NCBI RefSeq assembly: GCF_958979055.1
Contig: NC_084890.1
Coordinates: 372,001-436,000, forward strand
DNA: 64,000 nucleotides
Source: Alnus glutinosa
Taxonomy: Eukaryota; Streptophyta; Magnoliopsida; Fagales; Betulaceae
Reading direction: 5' to 3'
Positions 46,290 to 57,944 of the stretch are shown one piece after another. A program made the translations under genes and the position numbers. The notes beneath the pieces were generated by a model, which saw only the letters and a program-made list of their open reading frames with translations, did no database searches and was not told the DNA's origin. Each line of letters begins with the position of its first letter. The stretch's first letter is position 1.

Positions 46290-47072
46290 ACGGAACCATG
46301 TCAATTACAATCATATCAGTGAGAAGTAAATCTCTTTGATGAAGGATTGAGCCCCAGATTGTCAATAGAAATCAGACCGGTCCACGTTCATTTGCAGATT
46401 TGGACAAGCCTGAAAACCCTTGTGTCACGTGAATACTTGTTATTTTTAGGGCTTTTCTTGTAATTTTTTGGTAAAGACAGAAAAATGGAATTCAATGGAT
46501 GAAGATTGTATTGAAAAACCGTGGAATTGATACAATGGATAGGATCAATTCGAGATGACCAGTTTCCCATTAACAAGCTAAAGAACTAAGCTGCAAACTA
46601 AGCTAACAATTACAACTCAAAGGTTCTGAATATCTATCTCAAGATAGAGTTGGGCTATTTATAGACAAACCCATTGGACAGCCACTGGATTCAGTTACAA
46701 TTACTAACAAAGCCCAATTTGTTATAACAACCCAACTGGCCATGAGACCTAATTAACGGGATACACCCATTGAAACTCAACCACTTAACAATTGCCACGT
46801 AATCCACTTAAAACTTACTTTTCGGCTGAAGTATTCCTCCAAACAAAATGTTTCTTTTTTGCTCGCACCCTCTTTAAATTAAGAGAAATGTTAAAGAGGA
46901 GACTCTTATCTTCCTTGTCATTTTCTTTTCTTTAAAAAAATTAATTTTTATTAAAAATTTGTTTTTGATGTGATATCATAGAAAACATTTTAATAAAAAT
47001 TAATTTTTTTATTATAAAAAAGTGATAAGGAGATGAAAGGAGGATGTTTAGAAGCTCTCCTAAACTAGTCCA
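46290..47072. other. Intergenic DNA before the PPR gene
   Basis: No gene is seen. The part at 46390-46800 has the feel of a worn retroelement end (TTGGGCTATTTATAGACAAA; AACAAAGCCCAATTTGTT), but no boundaries can be fixed. Confidence 0.3.
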
Positions 47073-47074
47073 GA

Positions 47075-47546
47075 TCAGAGAGAGAGTTTCATATTCACTG
47101 CTTCGCATCTTTCTCCAAAGAACCAGACGAAGAAGACGACTCCAAGTAGGGCTGTACGCGGATCTCTCTCACCCGTACTTTTCGTTTTCGGTATGTTAAA
47201 GACTGGAGCTTTTTATGAATGTTGATTGCTTTCTTCATTTTATTTGGGCTTTTGGGTATGTGGTTTAGTGAGAATTGTTGTGGAGTTTCTGATGTTTCGG
47301 TGTTTGTTTTAATGGTTTTCTCATGGAGTAATCGTAGTGCAACTCCTTTTCTGTTGTTACCTTCGCATGAAATTCGAAAAATGCTTTAATTTTCATGTTA
47401 AGAATGAGAGATTTTGAAAGGTATATATTTTTTTTCTTGGAGATGAACCATTTTCTCTTCGAAAGAAGGATGCTCCTATATAACCCGTTCCTTTTCCTTG
47501 TATGCTTATAAAAAAATGTTTTATTTTTTTTTTCTTTTATTTACAG
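47075..47546 (+). promoter_or_regulatory. PPR gene 5'-UTR exon and intron
   Basis: A GA-rich and CTC-rich leader (about 47075-47190) ends in a donor GTATGT at 47191. After a T-rich intron the acceptor TTTACAG ends at 47546. The following exon runs without a splice signal to the PPR start at 47836. The pattern is typical of plant leader introns; no TATA box is obvious. Confidence 0.45.
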
Positions 47547-47835
47547 CAACGTTGTGGGTCAAAATGTTCTCGTTAGAAAGAGGTACCATTGCCAATTCCC
47601 AAATCTAGCTCCAACGGTACATTTCCAGTGCGAGCGAGTAAGCCCTGCGTCTTTTATCAGTTGTAATTTGTGAAATCGAGCTTCTGGGTCTTGCTGAGTT
47701 CCGAAATTCACTTCTGGGTCTCTCTTATTTCCACCGAAACCCTCATATTTCTCACCCAAAATCAAAGAATAACACGTAGAAAACCAAAGCAAAGCAAAAG
47801 TCAAAGTTGTATGTCAGCATTTCAGCACGCTGACG

Positions 47836-49379
47836 ATGACTGCTAAGCGCCTCGCATTTCTACCACAATTCGGGGACGTTCGCTCAGTCCCATTTCTCTT
47901 TAGGCCATTTTCCTCCGGAAACCCGTCTCTTAGAGACGAAGTTGAGATGGTTTTTCGCATAATCAATAGCTTTACCTCTTCGAACAACTTGAAGCAATCG
48001 TTGAAATCTAGTGGGGTTTTCCTCTCAAATGATTTGATTGCTAAGGTTCTGAAAAGGGTCAGATTCAGCCATGGAAACCCTTTACATACCTTGGAGTTTT
48101 TCAATTACACTGGTTATAGAAAAGGGTTTTATCACACTGCTTTTTCATTGGATACGATGCTTTATATACTTGGTAGGAGCCGGTTGTTTGATAAAATTTG
48201 GGAGCTTTTGATTGAAATGCGGCGAAAAGATCAGTCCCTGATATCGCCACGAACTGTTATGATCGTTTTAGGTAGAATTGCTAAGGTTTGTTCGGTTAGG
48301 CAGACTGTAGAGTCGTTTAGAAAGTTTAAGAAGCTCGTGCCGGAGTTTGATACTGGTTGTTTTAATGCATTGTTAAAGACTTTGTGTCAAGAGAAGAGTA
48401 TGGTAGATGTGAGGAATGTTTGTCGTAGTTTGAGGCCTCAGTTTAGGCTGAATTTGCAGACTTCTAATATATTGTTGTCGGGGTGGAAGTCCACGGAGGA
48501 CGCCAAGGAGTTCTTTGAGGAGATGAGGGAAATGGGTGTGAAACTGGATATTGTTTCATATAATTGTTTGGTTGATGTGTATTGTAAGGGGAGAGAAGTG
48601 GACAGGGCATATAAGGTGGTTGAGAAGATGCGAGGTGAGGATATAACACCGGATGTGATCACGCATACTAGTCTTATTGGAGGCCTGGGGTTCATTGGTC
48701 AGCCAGATAAGGCTAGAGATGTTTTGATGGAAATGAAGGAATTTGGGTGTTACCCAGATGCTGCTGCATATAATGCTGCTATAAGGAATTTTTGTATTGC
48801 AAAGAGGCTTGGTGAAGCTTATAAATTGATGGATGAGTTGGTGAACAAGGGTTTAAATCCAAATGCAACTACGTACAATTTATTCTTCAGGGTTTTCTTC
48901 TGGTCGAATGATTTGCCAAGTTCCTGGAATTTGTTCCAGAGGATGATGGATACTGGATGCTTGCCAAATACACAGTCTTGTATGTTCCTAATTAGGTTGT
49001 TTAAGAGGCAGGAAAAGATGGAGATGGCTCCACAGTTATGGGATGGCATGGTGGAGAAGGGTTTTGGGTGGTATCTGATGTGTTGTTTGATTTTCTGTGT
49101 GATATGGGAAAGTTGGTGGAAGCATAGAAGTGTTTTTTGCAGATGGTAGAGAAGGGGCATTAGCCGAGCCATGATTCTTTTAGAAGGATCAAGGTGCTCA
49201 TGGAACTTGCGAACAAGCACGATGCCCTAAAGAACTTATCAGAGAAAATGGCCAGTTTTGGGCGTTTGGTCCATGTTCCTAAATGTGTAGATAGCCCAAC
49301 AGAGACATTAGATATGGACTCTCTTCCAGTAAATCACACTTTTGTGACCAATCGTGGTCCTAGGAGATTCAGAAATTGA
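47836..49379 (+). pseudogene. P-class PPR protein gene with decayed C-terminal part
   Basis: PPR proteins bind organelle RNA, one repeat per base. The frame from ATG 47836 is open for about 410 meaningful residues, with an N-terminus suited to mitochondrial import (many Arg, Ser and Phe, and few acidic residues in the first 30). At least six 35-residue repeats follow (for example VSYNCLVDVYCKGREVDRAY, THTSLIGGLGFIGQPDKA and AYNAAIRNFCIAKRLGEAY). Near 49068 a deletion shifts the frame. The native C-terminus continues in another frame as VSDVLFDFLCDMGKLVEA, VMELAN-like helices and VNHTFVTNRGPRRFRN, ending at 49379, but it contains two TAG codons (about 49125 and 49164). The ATG-initiated product would be 437 residues with a foreign tail after GFG. 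It is a pseudogene or a recently truncated allele. Confidence 0.85.
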
Positions 49380-49880
49380 CTGGTTTACCACCTGTTGGCA
49401 TATGCTTTCTTGTGTTGAAAGTGAAAGTTTCTCTCTCAGACGAACAGCATCCCAAGGCTGTTGCAGGCACAGCTATAACAATTTCTTGTCTGGAAGAAGT
49501 AAACCTGGTTCACTTCATGCTCATCTAGCTTTGGGAGAACTATGAATTAGAAGTGAAAGGAAAACCTTATGTAGCATCACTCAGGGATAGGAAGTTCATT
49601 CTATTGTTGGCAGTGGCACACTTCCTCTTAGCTTCTCAGCTTGGAAACGGGGACACTTCACGTAAGGGAATTTCATCTGGAGATCATGGTTGGGGTGTTT
49701 GGCTACAACACTCAAATCTGTCAAGGAAGTGCAGCTTTTTGACCTTCAGGGTGAAACCTGATTCAATGGGATGACAAATGATTATTTCCAGGCTTTACTG
49801 GCCAGGATCTGGCAGTGCAACTCTTTCGCCAGCCATAATATTTTAGTCTTATGGTGAGATTTAGAGGGAATGTACTATTG
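49380..49880. other. 3' region of the PPR locus
   Basis: Probably 3' UTR and flank. The ORFs at 49354-49545 and 49553-49774 have no recognisable similarity. Confidence 0.4.
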
Positions 49881-49896
49881 AATACAGTTTACGATT

Positions 49897-50952
49897 TTTT
49901 TTTTTTTTTTTTTTGATGAACTAAAAGCTTTATAACCAAACACTTCAAACTATACCCCAGTAAAAACTGGAATCAATGTTACAACAAACCCACCAGGTTG
50001 CTAGAAAAGAAGCAAACCAGCAAACTCAAGCTTAAAACAGAGCAACACCAACAAACAAACAAAAACACAACCAGACTTACACAAACCAGAGAAAAACCAA
50101 AAAAACAGATCAGCGGCAGTGAACCATTCGACCTGAAAATTTGGCCATCACTCTAGCTCTAACCTCCCACCAAATTCTGGAAATGATTTGCTCTTCAGTT
50201 CTAGGGGTTTTACCATGAAGAATGGCATTCCTTTGAAGTCATAAATGATAAACAGCAGCCCCCAAGCATTGTTTCCGAACACAGCTCACCATATTATTGC
50301 CCTTCAAAGCTACAACACTCCAAACAACAATCTCATCCCAATCAGATGGATAGTTACTCACCAAACACTCACTCATAAGAGACCTCAAAATCCTTTTACT
50401 GAAACTACATTCAAAGAAAGATGGCTTTGACTCTCCATGGAAGCTCTACAAAAAAGACATAAGCTATCACCAACAAGATCCCAACCACACATCTTCTCTC
50501 GGGTAGTAATAGCTTTATGGAAAGCTAACCACAGAAAGAAAGCATGCCTGGGAATAGCATAAGCAAACCAAACAATGTTATACCAATCAACCACAGGATA
50601 TCTAATCCTCAGTTTGTCCCAAGTCTCTGCACTAGAAAACTGACCAGACTTTGAATCCCAAATGGCTTGATCAAGACCTCCCAACTCCACCTCAGGCAAG
50701 CGACTTTGGATAGCAACAATAGCATCAGACCTAGCACTAGGTCAATACTAAGATCCATTTTTAATAATTGAATCCAATTTCGGTCCAATACCATGACCAA
50801 CATCATAAACAATTATCTGCCCATAGACATTAATCAAACACCCAGCCGGATGCCAATTGTCATACCAAAGAAAAATCTTTCGGCCATCACCCACCTTATA
50901 CCTAATAAATCTTCTAGCAATATCCCTAAGTTTGAGGATTTTTCTCCAGCAC
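49897..50952 (-). mobile_element. 5'-truncated L1-type LINE, about 1.06 kb
   Basis: Minus-strand frames carry the C-terminal part of ORF2. They include GDGRKIFLWYDNWHPAG, a tryptophan-rich linker, and the zinc-knuckle (zf-RVT) region PRHAFFLWLAFHKAITTREK with CLFC and a following H. The poly-A tail is the T run at 49897-49914. AATACAGTTTACGATT (49881-49896) and AATACGGTTTACGATTT (50953-50969) are the target duplication. The frame is interrupted (TAG-type stop near 50740 and frame changes), so the element is dead on arrival. It inserted just downstream of the PPR gene. Confidence 0.85.
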
Positions 50953-50969
50953 AATACGGTTTACGATTT

Positions 50970-51430
50970 GCTTAGACTATAATCTACAATAGTATGAAGA
51001 AAGCTCTACAATACATATGTTCTTTCATCTTGTCTAAGGTAGTGTTGGAATAAAGTATTTCTTTGTGTATTTATCAGATTCTGTAAAACATAAAACTAGT
51101 TCTTAATTTGTTATATTCTTTTATGAAATAAATTTACTTATAAAAAGGCTAAAATGTTCGTATAAATGATTTAGACAAACTGAGTTTCAATGGTCTTAAA
51201 AAGTGAGTTTTCCTGAATCAAATCTGTAATTTGTTACGCTCCCTACTACTACTATGCTAAAGATTATAACACGCCTACTTATAGTCCTATGCGTTTGAAG
51301 TAGAAGCAATTTGCTTAATTTAACCTCCATTCCAAAATGCACCCTATTAAATCTGCCCTAACCATATAATTCATAATTCTCTCCTCTTTTTGTTGTCCTT
51401 GCAAACACGAAATTGAAATGCCATATCCAA
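50970..51430. other. Intergenic DNA
   Basis: No gene or clear repeat is seen. Confidence 0.4.
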
Positions 51431-51432
51431 TA

Positions 51433-54400
51433 AGCTTTGTTTATTTTGATGTAAAATATTTTTTGTAAAAAAAAAAATAATTTATCTAAAAATGTTTTTT
51501 GGCGTTTGGCTCGTAAGGAAAAATGGGCGACAACAGAGAGCCGATAACTTCATTCGATGGTCTAGCGACTTCTGGTGGTAGTCTGATGGAGGTTTGACAT
51601 AGTCTAGAAGCGGTCTGGAGAACTTTGATAATTTTAGAATGAGAAGCTGAAACTCGAAAAATAGTTTATGGTTTTAAAAAACAGAAACCTGTAATACCCC
51701 ATATTTTAATATATTGAATAAAATATATTAAAATATGATTTAAGACCTAGTAATATGATAAAAGAATATATATGAATATTTATGAAAATAAATGTTCATT
51801 TAGAAGCATTTATAGTTTTAATTTGATAAAAACTCAAACGGACTTTAAACTTTGTAATAACAGAAACAGGGTCAATCAAACTCTGTTTTGGTCGATTCAA
51901 AAGCCAGAACGCTCGTCTCGAAGTCCTCTAACTACCCTCCGAATTTCATAATTTTTGGACTCCGTTTAATACCCGAAAACATCCGCGAAAAATTACACCT
52001 CTGAATTGGACGAAAATTCAATTATGTAATTTGTGGGCTCATTTTACTTATCCATAAACCCAGCCCATGAACCCAGCACCCAGCCGCCCAGTACACGTTG
52101 ATGATCTAGTTCACATGCACTTTCAATTAGAAATTTATCAAGTTAGAAATGAACTAAGTAGTTCGTTAGGGACGATGAATATTAGCATATAATGATTATC
52201 TTATCCCTTTGCAGCGATGACTCATCGACTAGGTGAGATGAATTAACCCCCAGCCGTAGATCAGTTTAGCCCACATGTGTTAAAAGGTGAAAACAATTAT
52301 TCCTTGGGGATTAAAAGAGTTACGGTGCAGCCCCCTTTCCCAATTAGTTCATTCTCTTCCTTTTCTTGGTTTTGTCTTATATGCCAGAACAAATATCTTA
52401 CATCAAACTTGTTCTCCAAGTTCAATTTACGGCCCTTGAATTAAATCAAGGTGGGGCAATCTTCACCGTTCAGAATTGTATAAAAGGTGCAGCCCCTCTC
52501 CCTTCATCCACGCTCATCTCCTTCTTCTCGTTTTCCATCTCCGTTTCTCATCCTTTCTCTGCAAACTCTCTCATTCCTTCTTCTTTCTTCTCTGTTCTCC
52601 TCCTTTCCCGTTCTTCCCTTTACTCTCTCTTGCCGAGAGACACAGGGAGACTGAATGAGAGAGTGAGAGACCGTGAGATGGAGAGAAGAAGCTGAGCAGG
52701 AGACCCAGAAAAACCGGGTCTCTCTCTCTCTAGTTTTCATTTCTTTTTCTTTAGTACAATAACTTGTCCAGCAGCAAGAAAGGAAGTTCAGAAGACAGAA
52801 GGTAGTCTCTCTCTCTGACTCTCTTTCTCTCCCTTTCTCTTCACTGTCTTTCTCGGGTTTCACCTGCAGTAAAAGAAAATTAATAAGATAAAGAAGAAGA
52901 GGAAAGTCTTGAGTCAACTTTGATATAGATAATGGAAAAGAAAAGAAAGAAAAAGAAAAAGGAGACTCTAGGACCCACCTCACTTTCTCTCTCGTAAGTC
53001 CTTGTTTTATTACTCACTTTTCTAAAAACAAAGAACAAGTTCTTCTCTCCTTGGGCAATTCGGTGGATACACAAAAAGAGTAGGCAAAAAGCAAAGAAAT
53101 AAAATAAAGATAATGAGCTCTCTTTTGCCTCTGACTCGGCCAATTCTAGTGTGGATGGTTTGAGATACTTGGTAAGTATCTAATTGAAAGTTTTGATTTG
53201 CTTTACATAATTTCTAAATTATTAACTTTGTTTTAATATTTTGGAATGTTACAGTTTTTATTATTTTAAGTTGTGTTTTAACAGGGTATTTTAAGTGGCG
53301 CATTTAAGTAATAAATCGCGCCATTGTGATGCCCGAATAAAAAGTAATATTTTACAAAAGTGCTGTTATGCCGCCAAAAATTCTAAAAATATTTTTAGGT
53401 ATTAGTAACACTAATGCCGTTATTCCACCCAAATTTTATAATAAGATTAAAATAAGGATTATTTATATTGTACCGCTTGGGTACTCTTAAAATATAAAAC
53501 CAATTAATTATATTAATCGAGTCACTATGTTGATTTGGTACAAAAACAGATAAGCTTTTATAATACCGTTTTACTTAAAAGGATATTGTGGATATTAATT
53601 AATAAATGCCGTAATAATGTCCGCATAAAATATGTGGTAATATAATTAACCTATTTTATGCCGTTATAATATCTAAGTGACATTAGAAATTGGGATTAGT
53701 GATTTGTAAGTCGAAAGTGATAAAATGTTCAAATAGGTTCTTAGTATTTTATACTAATATATTATCAAATGTATATAACTGTGCAGTCTTTATTCCGTGG
53801 ATCTCTCTTTGTAGCAGAGAACTGTAAGTATCTCTATACTTACTGAGGACGAAGCTGATGGATTTTTCCATGATATTGTGTTTACTGCTTTATTTATTTG
53901 TTTGCGCATGTGATCTTACATGTTTTCTATTTTTAACTAAAATGGTTAATAACAAAGCTGGTATGCAGCGGGGGGGTGATGGCTGCCAGTGGAACCTTTG
54001 GCTTCCGTGACACTTAATAAATAAACGGGTTATGACCTTTGGCTCATAGTCTGCTGGGACCTTTGGATTCCAATAACAAACTAATAAATGTGAGAGTTGG
54101 CTAATACAGCTGGGGTGTTGATGGTATTGCCAACTGGGACCGTTGGCTCCCGTGACACGCTAATCCGGACCGTTGGTTCCTTCACGAGAGGAGTGCATAA
54201 AATTGATAATTAAGCCTTGCATTTAAAACTGTCATATTACTGTTTTATGGTTAGGTATACATTTAATATATGACTGTGATTAGCTACCACGGATTATATA
54301 TTGCATATATACGTGACTATAAAACCATATTTGCATTATGTGGCATTTATTAGTAAATCAGCATTCATATTATTATGGGAAACAGTGGACTCACTTAGGT

Positions 54401-54934
54401 TGTTTTGTGTTTTTATTTCTATATATATATATATATACATTGGTGCAGGTTTATAGACAAAGATTAGAACTCGAGTGGTCTTCAAGTTAAAGATATATAG
54501 TTTGTATTTTGTTTGTAGTCTTCTGTGTTTATAACATTTTATGTTGACAAGATTGCTAATAATTTCCATGTATTCTCTTGTGTCACTATGGACACCTGTT
54601 TCCATGTATTTGTTCTAAGTATTTTCTAATGAATGTCTAGAGGTATTTAATTTAAAAGCTCTGATGTGTTATTTAATCCAAGTCTGTTAGATAAATTATG
54701 TTCCGCTACCAATTTATAACTCTAATGTTTTAGTAATGTCACGTGAAAATCGAAAAATTTTCACTTACGTCTTTTTGAAAAAGGCAGGGCGTTACAAAAC
54801 CATTTTATGAAAATTTTAAATTAAGTTTTCATGGTCAGCCGAAAAAATTATTAGTTTCATTTTTGATCGTACAAATACCAAAAAATAAGAAAAATGATTT
54901 CTAAAAAACTTTTTAGGTCAAAACAAAGAGAATT
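51433..54934. mobile_element. Harbinger-like non-autonomous element split by a solo LTR
   Basis: Left end GCTTTGTTTATTTTGATGTA and right end TTTTTAGGTCAAAACAAAGAG are inverted and resemble the TGTTTGTTTCGRCGTAAAAT ends at 32664 and 33516. Without the LTR insert the element is about 400 bases. Its interior (51525-51625, repeated TCTGGTGGTAGTCTGATGG-like text) is short and has no transposase. Confidence 0.6.
51690..54796. mobile_element. Solo LTR fossil, 3107 bp, probably Ty3/gypsy
   Basis: It begins TGTAATACCCC, ends GGGCGTTACA and is flanked on both sides by AAACC (51685-51689 and 54797-54801), a perfect 5-bp target duplication. The TG...CA borders, the size, and the absence of any internal region or second LTR make it a solo LTR left by recombination. 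A promoter-like GTATAAAAGGTGCAG lies at about 52478, followed by a CT-rich leader. A tandem-like GGGACC(G/T)TTGGCTCC stretch lies at 53990-54190. Long LTRs with TGTAAYACCC starts are common among plant gypsy elements, but the exact lineage is not determined. The intact target duplication suggests moderate age. Confidence 0.8.
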
Positions 54935-54939
54935 ATTTT

Positions 54940-55884
54940 GGGTTCTTTTTGTTCTTTTCTATTTTATGATTAGCAAAGTTTCCTTCTAAAGTATATATTG
55001 ACCTTGGAAGCAAAAACTAATCAGATCTTAACACGACAAGTTGATCCGATTTCTTCTCTTAGCCCAATATATATATTCATCTCTTCTTCTTCTTTTTTCG
55101 TTTTTTTGTTAATTTGTAATTTTATTACAAAAAACAAAGACAAAAAACAAAATTGAACCATGCTCCTCTCCCTACAGATTTGTACCTTCAAAATAGATAT
55201 CAAGTGTTGTAATAAGTGTCCAATTAAATTGAAGAAAAAGTTACCGAAAACCAATGGCATGTTCTTTGAATTGAGCCTGAGCTGAATCTTTTTTTTTTCT
55301 TTTTCTTTTTCGTGTGAACAATCTCGCGCTGTGTAAATATGTGATTGATTTAATTTTTATATACACATTTTGGTGTAGGAGTAACTTCGGTCGATATTGA
55401 TTAGGCAAAATAGACCATATGATACTCATGCAAATGTTTAAGAAGATGGGCAAACCGGCATAGCTTTGGTCGTTTCAGAAGGTCCTCTCTTAATACAAAT
55501 CTAGTGGTTGTAACAATAACAAAAAGGAAGCTCGGTCTGCATGTGATGATGATGTTCTTGATCATGATTATGATAATGAGTACGAATCCAAAAGGAGCAA
55601 AGCCACTTGCACTTCGATGGAGGGTCGCGGCAAGTTTGGCTGGACAAACATTTTCCCTCCCTCTAGCGGTACAAGATTCTCAGGGGCGTTCTCCAATCCA
55701 TTGTATTATCCTGGTCTTACTTCATCAGTTTATTATTGATTACCACCACCACCATTACAACCAAAGTCGACACACGGATATGGGTATGGATACATTCCAT
55801 TGAGGTCGACACATAAATTCAACCCTATGACCCATTATACTAGTTATTGGGACAATTATCGCCTCTCACTATAACATATTAAGG
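54940..55884. other. Intergenic DNA
   Basis: The ORF at about 55540-55803 starts with a Met-rich hydrophobic stretch that could pass as a signal peptide, but the rest has no recognisable motif. I do not call a gene. The T/CTT runs at 55080-55110 and 55290-55310 are simple sequence. Confidence 0.35.
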
Positions 55885-56060
55885 GTGTGTTTGTTTCGTA
55901 TAAAAAGTTGAATAAAGTTGAATAATATTCAACTTTTTTCAAAAATAAATCATATTTTATTTAACTTTTTCAAATTTTTTCAAATTTTATCTCACAAAGT
56001 CAAACCTCGTAATTCGCGCAGTATATTTGAATAGTATTCGTATTCAACACCCAAACGGAC
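55885..56060. mobile_element. Small MITE, about 175 bp
   Basis: It begins GGGTGTGTTTGTTTCG and ends CAACACCCAAACGGACC. The interior has AAGTTGAATAAAGTTGAAT and the TTTATCTCACAAAGTCAAAC tract also seen, inverted, at 4225-4410. Confidence 0.55.
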
Positions 56061-56686
56061 CATAAGATATACTATAATTGGTTGTTCGAATTATAAAAGT
56101 AGGTAGGTTTTGTATTTTGAGCTATTCAAGACAAGGTGAAATAGGCCTTACAACCCCCTTTTTGTTGGAATTAAGGGGATCGTTATTCTAAAAAGGCTTT
56201 ATCATGAATTGCTCACCTTATTAGGGTTACCAACTAAAAGAGGATAAATTAAATAAAAGATGTTGTTTCTCTCCCTTTGTTTGTAAGATTTGGATGATGA
56301 GACATTACTCACAAATGATTGGTTTTTTGTTAAATCATTTGTAATTCAGGCATGATGGTTAAGTAAATTTGGTTTAGAGTTTTTCTTTTTATTGATTGTG
56401 GTTGACTAATTTGCTTATGATTTTTGTTGGGACACACAAAAACATTTTTAGGTTATTGTGTTTACATTGCTTATATTTACATCCAAGGTTCATAATTTAC
56501 CAACTATTTACATAAAATAAATGCTAAATGCTAAAGCATTTATTAATACAACTATTTTTTTGATAGCATTTATTTCATGTAGACAGTTATAGCACATTGT
56601 GAATTATTAAATATAAAATATTGATAAAATTTAACAATTTTAAAATTTTAAAAGTTTAAAAAATTTGAAGAAATCTTGATCTATGG
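56061..56686. other. Intergenic DNA
   Basis: No gene or clear repeat is seen. Confidence 0.4.
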
Positions 56687-57340
56687 GGGAGGGGGGGGGG
56701 GGGGGCGTCATTTATGTTTTTCCAAAGACCGGGCCTAATGACTGACGCATACACTTACCAAGGCCGAAAAAACAATGCCACTCGTTGTGAACCGTAGGAT
56801 TACTTTTCGTTGAACCCAGCCGTTGATAAAGGAAAAATGGGATCCAGCTGTAAGGCACAACGCTCACGCTCCTGGGTCGTTGGATTATTTGCTGAAAACA
56901 TCTTAACCGTTGGTGTGAGGGGAAAGAGGATACTACTGTCATGCACATATGCTTTATTTCTCGGTAAATAGTAATCCATAAAAAATGGTACAACCAGCTT
57001 TATTAAAGTTCACAAAAATTCGTGAAAATACGTTCATAATTTTCAAGACAATGAGTAGGTGGGGATTTTTAATGGATTTTAATTTTCAATCTTATTACGA
57101 ATTCAAATTAAGTACAATCACATTTATGATCTCAGGAATCAGGATCAAAATGTTAGATTTTTATTCTGTATTCTTAAAATAATATTATTAATAAACAAAT
57201 TAAAAAGCAAAATACCCAAAATTGTTTTTTATATTTGTATTAATTACAACAAAACATTTTATTTAAACAAAAAAATATATATATACCATAAAATACAATA
57301 ACAAACGTGCTCATATAAACACTTTAGATCAGTTTAATTA
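56687..57340. repeat. Duplicated intergenic segment, uninterrupted copy
   Basis: After a G run (56687-56705) the segment matches 37830-37990 and then 39066-39590 continuously. It therefore shows the state before retroposon R1 inserted at the other copy. Confidence 0.7.
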
Positions 57341-57364
57341 TTTAGAGTTACTCAAATTATTTTA

Positions 57365-57735
57365 GGGTTAAATATCTTTTTAGTATTTGAGTATTATAAA
57401 TTTTATTTATTGGTACTTAAGTTTCAATTCACATCACAGATGGTACCTCAATTTTAGTGTCTTAGTCAAATTTTTCGTCCAAAAACTAATGATTCACCAG
57501 AGGTTGACACGTGACACTATATAAAAAAAAAAATTGAAAAAAGAAAAGAAAATAAGGGATGGCCCTTGGCCGGTCTGGGGTGGTTCGTCGACCACCCCTT
57601 AACCAAAAAAAAAAACAAAAAAGAGCCAAGATTGGTTTTGGCCCTTGGGGGTGGCCAAACCACCTCCAAGGGCCACGAGGGTGGTTCACCCACCCTCAAA
57701 GGCCACACTCTCCAAACTTTTTTTGGACGGAAATG
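57365..57735. mobile_element. Mutator-like foldback MITE, truncated relative of the 20.7-kb element
   Basis: It starts GGGTTAAATATCTTTTTAGT and runs through TCACATCACAGATGGTACCT, GTCCAAAAACTAATG and AGAGGTTGACACGTG into a GGGTGGTTCGTCGACCACCC centre, as in 20700-21453. The right arm is largely missing. The overlapping ORFs on both strands are by-products. Confidence 0.65.
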
Positions 57736-57944
57736 CTATTGGGGGCGGCCGAACCACCATGCCAATGTTGAAGATGAAGATACCTATATATATTGCAAGT
57801 GATTTTTTAAAGATTTTATAAAACATATTTAGGAATATTGCTCTTACGTACGTGGCCCTGTGAATTAAATTAGAGAAAAGTTTGTTGATAGATAATGGGA
57901 ATTAAATTGGAGAAAAGTTTGTTGATAGATAATGGGTAGATATA

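Noticed and set aside
55504-55803. Small secreted-peptide gene
   Set aside because: A Met-rich hydrophobic start followed by no known peptide motif, and a different 38-codon frame overlaps it. There is too little to support a gene.
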